A DNA stretch of 64,000 nucleotides from Yeosuana aromativorans (GCF_014646655.1 NZ_BMNR01000002.1:461942-525941); one strand, 5' to 3'; numbered from the stretch's first letter, positions 1-11,600 are shown. Translations and numbers: made by a program. The notes: a model not told the origin generated them from the sequence alone.

Positions 1-191
1 AAACTGCACACATAATAATAACCAAAACACTCTGCTCATAACTAACTTAATTAAAATGATTTATTCAAAGATATAAACTCTAACCCTATTTATTCAACAC
101 ACATGAAAAGTTGAATTACCTAGACTTATGTTTACAATTTTTATATGGAAAATTCCTAAAAATATTAAACCCTAATTGCTCAATTGCACTA

Positions 192-1289
192 TTATTGATA
201 AACACGAACATAATCTATCTCCATGGTAGAACTTTGAAAGCTATCACTAATTGTACCACCTAAATTCCCACCCATGGCAACATTCAAAATGATGAACTGA
301 TTACTTGTAAATGGCCAGTTTTGATTATTTTTAGGTGACGGATTATATGTGTAATACACCTCATCATCCAATAAAAAAGTAATGCTGTTTTCTGTCCAAA
401 TCATGGAATACAAATGGAATTCTGTGGTTTCATTTGAAACAGAAACGGATTTATGGTTGATAGTGGCTCCATAGCTTGAAGTTGTGTGCAAAGCACTAGA
501 TACCTGTCCTAGGTTATTGCCTACATGCTCCATAATATCTATCTCACCGCATGCTGGCCAACCAACCGAACCAATATTTGCTCCCAGTAACCAAATGGCT
601 GGCCATGTTCCACTGCCATCTGGTAGTTTGGCTCGAACATCTATTCTTCCGTAGGTAAACTCAAATTTACCAGAAGTAAGCATTCTGGCCGAGGTAAATG
701 CATACCCTTGGTAATTTTCTCTTTGAGCCGTAATTTTTAAAACACCATTTTCTACTTTGGCATTATCCAATCTATTGGTATAATATTCGGATTCATTGTT
801 GCCCCAACCATTATCGCCATTACCAATATCATACCCCCAATTGGCCGGGTTTGGGCTTCCATCTTGATTAAACTCATCCTGCCAAACCAGTTGCAAATTG
901 TTGTCGGCGGCTTTTACAAAAACGGTTACCGAAATGGTCTTGCTTACAAAATTAAGACCATTATATGCCGAAACAATAACGGTATAAGTTTTTATACCTG
1001 GCGTAGTAAATGTATAGCTAAACTCATTTTGTGTAAGCGTTAAGGTTTCGCTGTTTATCAAAACCTTGTATGAGGTGGCATTTGATGCAGAGATAATGAA
1101 ATTGACCTCTCCACTTCCATCCCCATTAGGTTTTTCACTGTCTTTTCCAACTATATTTGCCGTAATGGAAAGATTGGATGGTTTTGTAATTTCATTGGCA
1201 GGATCTTCCCCACCACTGCTGCTACAAGACATAAAAACCAGTAGTAAAAACAAAGCAATGGGTTTGATATAATATAAAAAATTGAACAT
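192..1289 (-). CDS. GH16 endo-beta-glucanase (laminarinase-like) lipoprotein
   Basis: A 365-residue secreted enzyme expected to cut beta-1,3 or mixed-linked glucans at the cell surface. The N-terminus is hydrophobic and ends in a lipobox (FMSCSSSGG, Cys about residue 22). Residues about 40-125 look like a PKD/Ig-like beta-sandwich, and about 130-365 are the GH16 jelly roll. The catalytic signature GEIDIMEHVG is intact, with the two acidic catalytic residues E and E bracketing D, preceded by WPAIWLLG. The gene ends with tandem TAA TAG stops and is last in a minus-strand run with the GH5, GH30, SusD and SusC genes, which points to laminarin-type glucan use. The family call is firm; the exact linkage is inferred from the neighbourhood. 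Confidence 0.93.
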   Translation of the reverse strand: MFNFLYYIKPIALFLLLVFMSCSSSGGEDPANEITKPSNLSITANIVGKDSEKPNGDGSGEVNFIISASNATSYKVLINSETLTLTQNEFSYTFTTPGIKTYTVIVSAYNGLNFVSKTISVTVFVKAADNNLQLVWQDEFNQDGSPNPANWGYDIGNGDNGWGNNESEYYTNRLDNAKVENGVLKITAQRENYQGYAFTSARMLTSGKFEFTYGRIDVRAKLPDGSGTWPAIWLLGANIGSVGWPACGEIDIMEHVGNNLGQVSSALHTTSSYGATINHKSVSVSNETTEFHLYSMIWTENSITFLLDDEVYYTYNPSPKNNQNWPFTSNQFIILNVAMGGNLGGTISDSFQSSTMEIDYVRVYQ

Positions 1290-1290
1290 T

Positions 1291-3033
1291 TTAATTATAG
1301 TTTTGTTTAAAATTTAGATAATTCAAATTAAACCCACCAGTATCAAACACGACTTTAATCTTGTTGATTCCCTTGTTAAGTTTTATTGATGACAGTGTCA
1401 CTTGCTTATAAGAAACATTGCTTCCTGTTGATGGAAGCGAAACCAGTTCTGATTTTTCGCCATTTTGAAGTTCCAAATGGAGTTGACCCATAGTATTCTC
1501 ACTTGAGTAACGTATGATAACTTTATAGTCAGATGATTGTAATGCGTTAACTGTAAACAACAACCATTCACCGTTCTTTATATCAAACACTTCATATCCA
1601 TTGGAGTTTTCGTCTTGGCAAATTTGTATATCAACACCGTCATTTCGCATAACGCCTCCTTTATTCCAATCGCCTTGTATTCCTGTATCTACTTTATAAT
1701 TAATAAAATCATCATCTAAATACGCATAACCATTAGTTCCCAAGTCATATTCAGAAGCATAGATGGTTCCGGGAATGGTATGTGCTTTATAAGGTTTGGT
1801 TTCATTAGTTTGTATTTGCCTGAACATGGCGTCAATAACATCTGTCTTTATTGTTACATGTTCCATTTTGTAATTTTCAGCTAATTGCATCAATGCATTT
1901 TTAGCAAATTCCTTTGATGGTTTTTTACCACCCTTACTCCAGTATTCACGAATGGTTTCATAACCTGGGTTTTTGGTAACAGAAGTTACACCGGCAATGT
2001 TCTCTACCTTTTTCATGGGCCAAAATGCCCAACCAATATTATTTGATTCCACTAAGGAAATAGCATCTTTAAACCATACATTGGAATTTTCACCACTTTC
2101 ACCCAGCCAAATAGGGATATTGTAATGTGAACGGTAATCCAACATCTTTTGTATGGATCCCTTGGTATTATAATTCCAATACTTATGGAAACTTAACACC
2201 ATATTGTCATCCCATACTGGCAAAATACCTTCATAATTATTCCCCCAACAATTACCTTCAATAATAATGATATGATTATTGTCAACTTCCCTAATAGCTT
2301 TGGTTACACGCATCATTAATTCCCTTAAAGGCGCATTTGAGGTTTCATCACAACCATTGGGGTTGGTGCCAGTAAAATTCCAATTAGGTTCATTAATAAT
2401 ATCATAACCACCAATCCAAGGTTGGTCTTTATAACGTTCTGCCAATTTTTTCCAAAGTGCAATCATTTTTTCTTGATTGGCTTCACTTTCCCAAAGTGAT
2501 GGCTTTGTTTTATCATAATCTGAAATATTGGCATCATTTCCCTGACCACCAGGTGCACCGTGCAAATCCAAAATAAGGTACATTTTATTATCAGCACACC
2601 ACTGTAATAAACTATCAGTCATTGTGAAACCTTTTTCCAACCACGATACATCACCGTTGTTTTCATTTTCAATGGGAGGTGTAAAAAGATTATAATGCAT
2701 GGGCAACCTTATCGAATTAAAACCCCAGGCTTTCAGTGAATCTATATCACGTTTGGTGATTCCATTTGCTCTGTAGGCTTCGTAGAATTCTTCAGTATTT
2801 TCAGGTCCAACTAATTCTTGAATTTTTTGTTTAATAACATGTTGTGGCCCCGCAAAAGCTCCGGTCTGTATCATATAACCTTCTTGAATCATCCAGCCGC
2901 CAAGCCCTAAACCACGAAGTAGAACATTTTGGCCATTTCCATCTACAATTTTCTGGCCCTCACTATGTAAAAACCCTTGTCCATAAATGGATGTACACAA
3001 AACTGCAAAAAAATATATAATTGTTTTCTTCAT
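1291..3033 (-). CDS. GH5 family glucanase with C-terminal carbohydrate-binding region
   Basis: A 580-residue exported glycosidase starting with a signal peptide (MKKTIIYFFAVLCTSIYGQ). Residues about 20-380 form a GH5 (beta/alpha)8 barrel: LRGLGLGGWM near the start, the general acid in DIINEPNW and the nucleophile in IWLGESGE. The C-terminal part, about residues 430-580, looks like a CBM6-type beta-sandwich (YASEYDLGTNGYAYLDDD, GEWLLFTV, GGFNLNYLNF). The start lies 27 bases after the end of the GH30 gene upstream, and the stop is one base before the GH16 start region, so co-transcription is likely. GH5 members with this plan act on beta-1,3- or beta-1,6-glucans; the substrate is an inference from the locus. 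Confidence 0.88.
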   Translation of the reverse strand: MKKTIIYFFAVLCTSIYGQGFLHSEGQKIVDGNGQNVLLRGLGLGGWMIQEGYMIQTGAFAGPQHVIKQKIQELVGPENTEEFYEAYRANGITKRDIDSLKAWGFNSIRLPMHYNLFTPPIENENNGDVSWLEKGFTMTDSLLQWCADNKMYLILDLHGAPGGQGNDANISDYDKTKPSLWESEANQEKMIALWKKLAERYKDQPWIGGYDIINEPNWNFTGTNPNGCDETSNAPLRELMMRVTKAIREVDNNHIIIIEGNCWGNNYEGILPVWDDNMVLSFHKYWNYNTKGSIQKMLDYRSHYNIPIWLGESGENSNVWFKDAISLVESNNIGWAFWPMKKVENIAGVTSVTKNPGYETIREYWSKGGKKPSKEFAKNALMQLAENYKMEHVTIKTDVIDAMFRQIQTNETKPYKAHTIPGTIYASEYDLGTNGYAYLDDDFINYKVDTGIQGDWNKGGVMRNDGVDIQICQDENSNGYEVFDIKNGEWLLFTVNALQSSDYKVIIRYSSENTMGQLHLELQNGEKSELVSLPSTGSNVSYKQVTLSSIKLNKGINKIKVVFDTGGFNLNYLNFKQNYN

Positions 3034-3060
3034 TTCAAATCCTGATAAATACTTGTTAAT

Positions 3061-4527
3061 TTATTCCCAAACATAGGTGCCAACTGCCCCCGCTGCCAAT
3101 GAGGTCACAAACCATTTACCGTTGTATTTTACATTAAACGTTGTGCTTAAGTCTCCATTATTTTCAACAATTAAAACCTTTTTTCCATTAGGCGTTTTAA
3201 AAGCAACATTTTGTATGTCACCTGAGATGTTAGAACCTATTCTAACCGAACCAGATGGAACAAATTTTGATGCATGGGCAATTATATAGTATGCAACATT
3301 TCTGGTGATATTACCACCAGAACTAATGGTTAAAGCACCTTTACATGTTGAACAGCCACCATCTGTGTGCGGTTCAAAGGCTGGATTATTGGCGAGATTC
3401 CATTCCAAAGCATTTTTGCTCCAATTTCTCATGGAACCAATAATCACATTTGCCAAATGCCACTTTAAATCTCCTGCAAAATCACTTGAGGAGGATGTGT
3501 ATTGTTCTGTAAAATATAGGTTTTTATTGGGAAACGAATTATGAACGGTTGAAAGCGCACTGATATTGCCAGCATATAAATGAAATGCTGAACCATCAAT
3601 AAACTTATTGGCATCTGGATCATTTAAGACAGTAATTGGATAATCTGGACGATCACAGTTGTGGTCCCAAACTATTATTTTAGTTGTGATATTGGCACTG
3701 GTAAATGCTGGTCCTAAATGATTTTTAATAAAGTCTGCCTGTTCTACCGCACTCATCACCATGCTTGGATTATTACCCCCATGCTGTGGCTCGTTTTGAA
3801 CGGTAATAGCATCAACAGTAATACCCAGATTTTTCATTTCCTGAATATATTTTACAAAATATTGCGCATAGGCTCCATAATATTGAGGCTGCAAACTACC
3901 ACCTATTGTACTATTGTTGTCTTTCATCCAAACTGGAGCAGACCATGGAGATCCCAATATTTTAATGTTTGGGTTTATTTGTAAAATATCCTGCAAGACA
4001 CTTATAACGCCGTTTAAGTCTGGCTCTAAACTAAAATTACTTAATGTTTCATCTGTTTGCCCTGCGGGAACATCATCATAGCTAAATGGAGCTTCGTTTA
4101 AATCGGAAGCACCTATGCTGATTCTTAGATAGCTTATTGAAATGGAATTTTCAGAATTACCAAACAGTTCTTGCAATAACTCCGTTCTTTTTGTTGAACT
4201 TAATCCATTGATGACTTCTGCACTTCCTCCTGTTAGCGTAAAACCAAATCCATCTATGCTTTGATATGTTTGACTTTCATCTACCGTAATGTTAGGGTAA
4301 TTGTTGAAAGTAGTGTTAAAGCTCAAAACCGTGGACTGTTTCTTTAATAAGTCATTTTTGTTTGCTGTTGTTAACCAAAAATCCACATCATTGGTTGCTA
4401 CTGGGTTCTCGGGCGGATTAGGAGAAGGATTTGGGTCTTCTGGCTCATTTGTACTACCAGATGAACAATTTACCTGAAGCATTAAACTAAACAAGGATAT
4501 TATAGAGACAATGAGGCTTTTCTTCAT
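3061..4527 (-). CDS. GH30 family beta-glycosidase (first copy), exported
   Basis: About 488 residues. I start it at the second ATG because MKKSLIVSIISLFSLMLQVNC forms a clean lipoprotein signal; an ATG four codons upstream (4539) is possible. The GH30 barrel carries the fold entry YQSIDGFGFTLTGGSAE, the acid/base glutamate in ITVQNEPQHGG and the nucleophile in LYFTEQYT. A beta-rich C-terminal domain closes the protein (residues about 410-488), as in GH30 glucosidases. GH30 enzymes in laminarin loci usually remove beta-1,6-linked glucose branches or act as endo-beta-1,6-glucanases. A second GH30 gene lies directly upstream with only modest similarity, so the pair probably splits two linkages or product lengths. 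Confidence 0.9.
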   Translation of the reverse strand: MKKSLIVSIISLFSLMLQVNCSSGSTNEPEDPNPSPNPPENPVATNDVDFWLTTANKNDLLKKQSTVLSFNTTFNNYPNITVDESQTYQSIDGFGFTLTGGSAEVINGLSSTKRTELLQELFGNSENSISISYLRISIGASDLNEAPFSYDDVPAGQTDETLSNFSLEPDLNGVISVLQDILQINPNIKILGSPWSAPVWMKDNNSTIGGSLQPQYYGAYAQYFVKYIQEMKNLGITVDAITVQNEPQHGGNNPSMVMSAVEQADFIKNHLGPAFTSANITTKIIVWDHNCDRPDYPITVLNDPDANKFIDGSAFHLYAGNISALSTVHNSFPNKNLYFTEQYTSSSSDFAGDLKWHLANVIIGSMRNWSKNALEWNLANNPAFEPHTDGGCSTCKGALTISSGGNITRNVAYYIIAHASKFVPSGSVRIGSNISGDIQNVAFKTPNGKKVLIVENNGDLSTTFNVKYNGKWFVTSLAAGAVGTYVWE

Positions 4528-4561
4528 TATTATAAACATTTATATTATATTTTTAACAGTT

Positions 4562-6046
4562 TTAATACACTAATGATTGAATGGCATGGGCTGGGATTTC
4601 AATTAGGGCTTGTTCATCATTTACAAGTAGTTTATAAACTATTTTTTGGTCACTTGAATTCATGACCACAGTAACCATTGTTCCATCTGTGTTTAAAAAT
4701 GATGTGCTTAATAAAACGCTTCTACTAACCGAAGTACTTACCCGTTTTGCTCCTGGACGAATGAATTTAGAAAAATGCCCTATGTAATAATATGAAGGTG
4801 TGAAAATTAATTCACCAGTATTTGTATTGGCATGCACAGGTGCAAAACAAAAATTACCCACATGATTTGGCCCACCATTTTGGTCCAATAAAATGTTCCA
4901 ATCTGTCCACCCTACGGTACCATTATTAAAATCGTGAATCATACTTTCACCGTAATGCTCACCATTTGGCCAAAATTGTAATTTATTCGCATCAAATTTG
5001 TCGTTACAACCTTCGGTAAATAATAGTTTTTTTGAAGGATAATCCTCATTCACTCTTTTTACGTTATCAAACATAGGTTTGCCACCAGACCATGTCTCAT
5101 ACCAATGAAAGCCCATTCCCCAAACGTATTTTGAAGCTTCGGGGTCATTGTAAATAACATTGGCTCTATGGGTCATCAAATCCCTGTTATGGTCCCAAAC
5201 AATTATTTTTTTATCACTCCACCCAAGCTTTTTAAAAGTTGGTCCCAGGTTATTTTTTATAAAATCGCGTTCTGCTTCTGCAGTGTATATACACGATTCC
5301 CATGTTTGAATTGCCATAGGTTCATTTTGAACAGTAATCCCCCATATAGGAATTCCCTCTTTTTCATAAGCCTTTATAAATTTCACAAAATAATTTGCCC
5401 ATGGTTGGTAGCATTCTGGTAATAAAATTCCACCATGCAACATATCGTTGTTGTTTTTCATAAATGCAGGCGGACTCCATGGACTTGCAAAAGTAACCAG
5501 TCCATTTGCCTTTTGTATAGCCCTCTTTATCATTGGAATGCGATATTGTCTATCCTTTTCAATGCTAAACGTGCTCAACGTTGAGTCTCCTTCTTTTATA
5601 TAGGTGTAACTTTCACTACTAAAATCACAACTGTGTATTGTTGTTCTCATTAAAGAATATCCTATCCCTTTGTCTTTACTGTAATAAGCAGTTATCAATT
5701 GGTCTTGAGTTTCTGTATCCAACTTATAAAAAGTTTCTGCACTGGCATCAGTAATGGCACCACCTATCCCTATAAATGTTTGGAACGTTTTTTTAGGCTC
5801 AACAAAAACACTAATCTCTTTTTCTTTAGGTTGTTTTGTTTCGGAAAATGTTAGATTCTCAATTTTTGTTAATCTTAAATTTGTACTATCGGCTGTTGTG
5901 TAAACGGATATAGTTTTTCCTTTTGCAGAAAACTCCATATTGGCTTCTGGTTGGATAGACAGATTATTGTCTTTCAGTTTTTTGTTGCAAGACATGATTA
6001 TAACGCAAACAGAGAAAACGATATATAGGTTCTTAGGTGTCATCAT
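4562..6046 (-). CDS. GH30 family beta-glycosidase (second copy), lipoprotein
   Basis: A 494-residue lipoprotein (SVCVIIMSCNKK lipobox). The GH30 barrel follows a short N-terminal beta strand region: FQTFIGIGGAITDASAE opens the barrel, ITVQNEPMA holds the acid/base glutamate, and LLFTEGCN the nucleophile. It has the conserved GFHWYE tract and a C-terminal beta domain (VVMNSSDQKIVYKL). It resembles the GH30 glucosylceramidase/beta-1,6-glucosidase branch more than the neighbouring copy does. Starts MM, so 6046 or 6043 are equally possible. Being placed between the other GH30 gene and the glycan-binding protein, it is probably the branch-removing enzyme of this locus. Confidence 0.9.
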   Translation of the reverse strand: MMTPKNLYIVFSVCVIIMSCNKKLKDNNLSIQPEANMEFSAKGKTISVYTTADSTNLRLTKIENLTFSETKQPKEKEISVFVEPKKTFQTFIGIGGAITDASAETFYKLDTETQDQLITAYYSKDKGIGYSLMRTTIHSCDFSSESYTYIKEGDSTLSTFSIEKDRQYRIPMIKRAIQKANGLVTFASPWSPPAFMKNNNDMLHGGILLPECYQPWANYFVKFIKAYEKEGIPIWGITVQNEPMAIQTWESCIYTAEAERDFIKNNLGPTFKKLGWSDKKIIVWDHNRDLMTHRANVIYNDPEASKYVWGMGFHWYETWSGGKPMFDNVKRVNEDYPSKKLLFTEGCNDKFDANKLQFWPNGEHYGESMIHDFNNGTVGWTDWNILLDQNGGPNHVGNFCFAPVHANTNTGELIFTPSYYYIGHFSKFIRPGAKRVSTSVSRSVLLSTSFLNTDGTMVTVVMNSSDQKIVYKLLVNDEQALIEIPAHAIQSLVY

Positions 6047-6184
6047 TTGTTTTAAAAAATTGATTTCATTTTAATTGATTTAGATTGTCTGAAAGTAAGT
6101 TAGAATTGAAAATAGCCCATAATCATGATGAAAAGAGTATAGGCTATTTAACAATTAACTAAACTCAAACAAACTCAATTTTTA

Positions 6185-7078
6185 CTAGTTAGTGCCTCTC
6201 ATTTCTACGTTGGTTATTGCAATACCATCTCTCATATCATTACCACCACCTCTAATTACTAAATATGCCGTTCCTGTAGCTGTAGCAACAAATTTTCCTG
6301 GCTCATTAGGATAGGTAATTGCACCAAGATCACATCCAACAACTGATAACTTTCCACTAAATGGGTCACCACCGCATCCAGCCCAAGTATTAATGGTCAT
6401 AAGTTTTCCGCCTTCATTATAATCGCCTGATGTTGTAGGAACACTATATCCACAATAAATCTCAAACCAAGTATCAGAAACACCTGAAGTGGAGCTTACA
6501 AGCATATCAATTTGATATGTTTTTCCTTCTATTACATCAACGGCTTGATAAATACCTCTACCGCCGTACCCTGAAGCGGTTAAAGTGGCTTTTCCATTAG
6601 CAAAAGTCCATACACCATCCGAACTTCCTGTACCTCCTATTGTCCATTGTGCTATATCTTCGGGTGTGGCAAATTTTCCACCTTTAACAATATTTCCAGA
6701 ATTAGGATCAGATTCATCTACAGTTAATTCCTGTGAGGACATATAAGTAGCTCCACCTTTTGCAACTGCAGTATGGGAAAGTGTGTATGTGCCTGCATCA
6801 GGTAAAAAAATCTCTTCATTGACTTTGCCACGAAACATTCCAGATCCATCACCAACATCCCACCAATTTGTTATTACATTAGCTGTTGATTGGGCCTGTA
6901 AAGTATACCTATTTGTAACACCATTAACAGGGGTCACCGTGAAGGACGCATCAATATCTGTAGCTGCCAAACCATTGTTTTTAAAGGAATCTTCGGGTTG
7001 ACACGCTGTCATTAGTATCATGCTTATCAAGCTAAACATGATTACTGAATATTTTGTTATTCTGATTTTTATATTCAT
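6185..7078 (-). CDS. Surface glycan-binding lipoprotein (SusE/F position) with PKD and CBM-like domains
   Basis: 297 residues with a lipoprotein signal (MFSLISMILMTACQPED, Cys about residue 26). Residues about 40-125 are PKD-like (TNWWDVGDGSGMF, GTYTLSHTAV), and 130-297 form a beta-sandwich similar to CBM4/9-type modules (GGKFATPEDIAQWTIGG, aromatic residues Y, W, F through the domain). No catalytic motif is present. It sits directly after susD on the minus strand, the usual place for a SusE/F-like or SGBP protein that holds the glycan for import. The role is inferred from domain type and position. Confidence 0.8.
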   Translation of the reverse strand: MNIKIRITKYSVIMFSLISMILMTACQPEDSFKNNGLAATDIDASFTVTPVNGVTNRYTLQAQSTANVITNWWDVGDGSGMFRGKVNEEIFLPDAGTYTLSHTAVAKGGATYMSSQELTVDESDPNSGNIVKGGKFATPEDIAQWTIGGTGSSDGVWTFANGKATLTASGYGGRGIYQAVDVIEGKTYQIDMLVSSTSGVSDTWFEIYCGYSVPTTSGDYNEGGKLMTINTWAGCGGDPFSGKLSVVGCDLGAITYPNEPGKFVATATGTAYLVIRGGGNDMRDGIAITNVEMRGTN

Positions 7079-7090
7079 GAGAACTTTATT

Positions 7091-8602
7091 TTAGTAATTA
7101 GGATTTTGAACAAGTTTAGTGCCTTCCAATTCCCTAAACGGAATTGGCAATACTTCATTCTTGCCTGAAACGAAGCCTTCGTCTGCCAGTACTGTGGCTG
7201 CTTTGCCCCATCTAACAAGATCAAACCATCTATGGCCTTCTCCTGCCAATTCTAATCGGCGCTCTTTCATAATGGCATCCATTGAAACGGGTACAGAAGG
7301 CAAACCAACTCTTGCTCTTACAGCATCCAAAAGAGCTTGTGCTCTAGCTCCTGATGCTCCTAAAGCTTCAGCTTCTAACAAATACGTGTCAGCCAAACGA
7401 ATGATGTAAACATGTTGCTGGTAGTTTAATTCTTTATTCCCTCCTCCGGTAGATGCGTCACTATTAAGAGGCATGAACTTTTTAAGATAGTAGCCCTTAT
7501 CTTGATCGCCCAACACATAATCTATTTGATTTGCAGCTTTCATGGCTCCCAAATTTGCTACGGTAGCATCTAAACGTGGGTCATTTTTTATAGCATCATA
7601 AAAATTTTGTGTGAAAACATTAAAACTCCAACCGGGGGCATAATCTGGGGCAGAGTTATCCAATCTTGAATAACTTCTTGGACCTACCATAATGTTTATA
7701 GTGTTTCCTTCATCACTACCTGAACCCCAATTGCCCCAACCAGCATTACTTTTATTAGTGTTGGCTGTTTCTAAGATAGATTCAGAATTGAATTTGTTAC
7801 TGAAGTCCCATAAATCGGCAAAATTATCCAATAACTTATATCCATATTGACTGGTACCACCTGGTGTTCCATTTACTTCTGCCAGTTCAGTTGCTGCTTG
7901 TGCATTTTTTCCATCGTATAAATAAACTTTGCCAAGCAAAGCTTGCGCTGCTCCCTTAGTTAATCTTGCCCCTTCTGTGGCAATATCAATAGTACTGGGC
8001 AGACCTGCTTTAGCTTCTTCCAAGTCTGCTTCAATTTGTGCATAAACATCTGCTTTTGGAGCTTGTTCTATGTTATAAATATCATTGGCTGAAACAGGTT
8101 CTGTCATCAAAGGAATGTTTCCAAACATTTTGACCAATTGAAAATAAAAATACCCTCTTAACGCTTTTACCTCTGCTGTAAAACGCTTTTTTGTATTGTC
8201 ATCCATAGGAACGTCTGGCAATTTTTTTAACATAACATTGGCTCTAAAAATGCCTTGATAATAATCATTCCAGTAGCTTACTGGCATGTTTCCTGGGTCA
8301 ATTGTATAATGGGCAAAACCATGAATACCAGCACCATCATCTGGTCCACCGCCACCTGCATAATGGTCATCTGATGCCGCGTTCATAAATGTCACCATAT
8401 TTTCAAACCCTCCTGATTCTTTACCTACTTTGTCATAAACTGCTATCACACCAGAAAATGCTTGCGCTTCATCTTGATAATAATTGTCTTCCAAGAATGT
8501 TCCCTTGGGTTGTAACTCTATATAATCTTTACTACAAGAGACTATTGCCACTACGGTAAAAATTACAGTTAATATCAAATAATTTAAATTCTTTAGTTTC
8601 AT
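7091..8602 (-). CDS. susD-like: SusD/RagB family outer-membrane glycan-binding lipoprotein
   Basis: 503 residues, the usual SusD length. The lipobox (TVVAIVSCSKDY) is followed by LQPKGTFLEDNYYQ, typical of SusD N-termini. TPR-like helical segments carry RGYFYFQLVKMFGNIPL, and the C-terminal part has ERRLELAGEGHRWFDLVRWGKA, the SusD C-terminal signature. It forms the lid of the SusC transporter and captures oligosaccharides. Its start is 10 bases after the susC stop, so the two are co-translated. The substrate is inferred from neighbouring beta-glucanases. Confidence 0.96.
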   Translation of the reverse strand: MKLKNLNYLILTVIFTVVAIVSCSKDYIELQPKGTFLEDNYYQDEAQAFSGVIAVYDKVGKESGGFENMVTFMNAASDDHYAGGGGPDDGAGIHGFAHYTIDPGNMPVSYWNDYYQGIFRANVMLKKLPDVPMDDNTKKRFTAEVKALRGYFYFQLVKMFGNIPLMTEPVSANDIYNIEQAPKADVYAQIEADLEEAKAGLPSTIDIATEGARLTKGAAQALLGKVYLYDGKNAQAATELAEVNGTPGGTSQYGYKLLDNFADLWDFSNKFNSESILETANTNKSNAGWGNWGSGSDEGNTINIMVGPRSYSRLDNSAPDYAPGWSFNVFTQNFYDAIKNDPRLDATVANLGAMKAANQIDYVLGDQDKGYYLKKFMPLNSDASTGGGNKELNYQQHVYIIRLADTYLLEAEALGASGARAQALLDAVRARVGLPSVPVSMDAIMKERRLELAGEGHRWFDLVRWGKAATVLADEGFVSGKNEVLPIPFRELEGTKLVQNPNY

Positions 8603-8612
8603 AATCTTTTTT

Positions 8613-11600
8613 TTAAAATTGTAAATTAATACCTAACATGCCTGTTCTTGCCTGAGGATAATACCCTCTGTCAATACCAAAAACGCCTCCCCCGATTTCT
8701 GGATCAAATCCAGAATATTTAGTAAGAGTAAATAAATTTTCCCCTGTTACATAAAGTCTTATTTTTTCAATACCAAACTTATTTAACACATCCTTAGGTA
8801 GACTGTAACCAAATTGTATTGTTTTGAATCTTAAATAATCACCATCTTCTAAATAAAAATCAGACGGATTGGAAAAATTCTTATTGGTATCATTTGCGGC
8901 CAATCTTGGAAATGTATTGGAGGTGCCTTCGCCTGTCCATCGTCCAAGAGCTGATTTTTGGAAATTGGCCGTACCAATATCCAATCTTCTAATAGCCTGA
9001 TAAATTTTATTTCCGGCGGCTCCTTGGGCAAATACTAATAGGTCAAAATTTTTGTAATTAAAATTAAACGTGAACCCAAAGGTGACTTTTGGTATGGAAC
9101 TTCCTAGAAAATCCCTGTCATCTGATGTGATGGTTCCATCGCCATTGATGTCCTTCCATTTGAAATCTCCAGGAACGGCATTAGGTTGAATTAAACCTCC
9201 ATCGGTGTTAGTGTAAGCATTTATTTCAGCTTGGTTTTGGAAAATACCATCTGTCATAAATCCATAGAAAGAGTTGAATGGATGTCCCACTTCAGACCGA
9301 ATGATATAAGGAACGGAAGATGCCTGGATGCCATCTCCTGTAATAAAATTGGTATCTGTACCTAAATAAGTGACTTCATTCTTTACAGTTGAAACATTAC
9401 CATTTAATGAAAATCCAAAGTCATCAAATTGTTTATTATATCCTAAACTGATATCCAAACCTGTGTTTTTCATATCTCCTACGTTTACGGCTGGACTTCC
9501 TGTTGCTCCAACATAACCAGGTAAAGGCACATTTCTTAAGATATCTGAAGTCTTTTTAAGATACCAATCAACTGTGAGGTTTAGTCCTCTAAAAAGGGTG
9601 GCATCAAAACCAATATTGGTCTGGCTGGTTTCTTCCCATTTTAAATCGGGGTTAGCCGGTGCATTTGGACTATTACCTACAACAATAGATCCTTGCGATT
9701 CATTCCCAAGAAAATAATTTCGTCCATCACCAATAGTCGATAAATATCTAAAATCACCAATATCATCGGTTCCTGTAACACCATAACTGCCTCTAAACTT
9801 TAATTGGGTAACAACGTCATTTTCTGGCCAGAAATCTTCTTTTGAAGGCACCCAGCCCAATGAAAATGATGGGAAGTAACCGAACTTGTTGTTAGAACCA
9901 AAACGACTGGATCCATCTTTACGTATGATACCTGTTAATAAATACTTATCCTTGTAAGCATAGTTTAATCGTGCAAATAATGATATCACTTTATGTATGG
10001 TGCCTTTGTATGCTCCTGCAATAATATTATCTTGGCTTGTTTCAAACCCAAAATCAGCATCTTTATAGTTGTTGACAGGCAGGTTATTGTAAGTCACGTT
10101 TTGTCCATCGGTAATGTTATCAACATAAACACCTTGACCCAATAATATTGTAAAATCATGGTCGTTCAATTGTTTTTCGTAGGATATAATATTTTCAATG
10201 GTCCAACCAAAACCTCTATTGGTGCTTTTAGACAAGCTGTTTTGTGAGGTCACAAATGAAGAGGTTAAAAAAGATTCTGGATTAAAATTCCTGTCACCCC
10301 AAAACGCCATTTTACCAGAAAATGTTGATCTTGCTTTAAGCCCCTCAATTGGCTCAATTTCTACATAAGCATTACCTACAAAATTATTTGACCAACTATA
10401 ATTACCTAATTTTGTTTTTACAAAAGCCAAAGGGTTGGTCATTTCTTGTCCCACATTAGATGAGATACCATAAGGAAATCCATTAGGTGCATAAATGATG
10501 TTTGGTTGTGCATAATCACCTTGACCAATAAGCACAGGGTCGGTTTGAATTGCCGGTGTTATAGGGTCTAAGTTAATTGCAGAAGACAGTGGCCCTCCAT
10601 AATAGTTATTAGAATCTATACCTGTGTTTTTTTCATCAGAAAAACCAAATGTTTGACCCAATCTAATATAATCATTGATTTTATGGGTAGAATTCAAACG
10701 GAAATTCTTTCTTGTATAATGCGAAATATCAGACGTAACAATACCATCCTGATCCAAATATCCAAAAGAAGCATAAAATGTAGATTTATCATTTCCGCCA
10801 CTTACGCTTAATTCATGGCTTTGACGTTGAGCACTGTTATTGTAAATTAAATCTTGCCAGTCAGTCCCTTTCCCATAGGATTGTGGGTTTGGGAAAGGCA
10901 ATTGAAAATTATTAGGATCTGCACTATTGGCATATCTTTCGTTCATTAAAGTTGCATATTCTGTTGCATTTAATAAATTTAATTTTCTTGCTGGCCCAGA
11001 AACACCAGTGTAACCATTGTAGTTTACACTAAGTTTACCAGATTTGCCTTTTTTGGTTGTTACCAATATAACACCTGCAGCAGCCCTTGAACCATAAATA
11101 GCTGCTGAAGCCGCATCTTTCAATACTTCTATAGAGGCAATATCAGATTGATTCAAATACCCAATACCACCATTGTCAACAATTACTCCGTCAACAACCC
11201 AAAGTGGGTCATTGTTGTTTATTGTTGTGATTCCTCGCACTCTAATGGTTGATGATGAACCGGGTTGTCCAGAATTGGTTACAATGGTCAAACCAGAAGT
11301 ACGACCTTGTAAAGATTGTTCTATCCTTGTAACAGGAAGATCTTCTAAGTCTGATGCTTTAACTCCCGAAATTGCACCTGTTACAACACTTTTCTTTTGA
11401 GTACCATACCCAACCACGACCACTTCATCAAGTGATTCAACATTCTCTTTTAAGGTTATTGCAATACTACTTTGACCGTTTATTGATACTTCAGTCTTGG
11501 TATAGCCAATATAGCTAATTACCAAAACACCATTAGACGGTGCGTCAATTTGAAATTTACCATCAAAATCAGTTGTGGTTCCTTTAGATGTGTTTTTAAG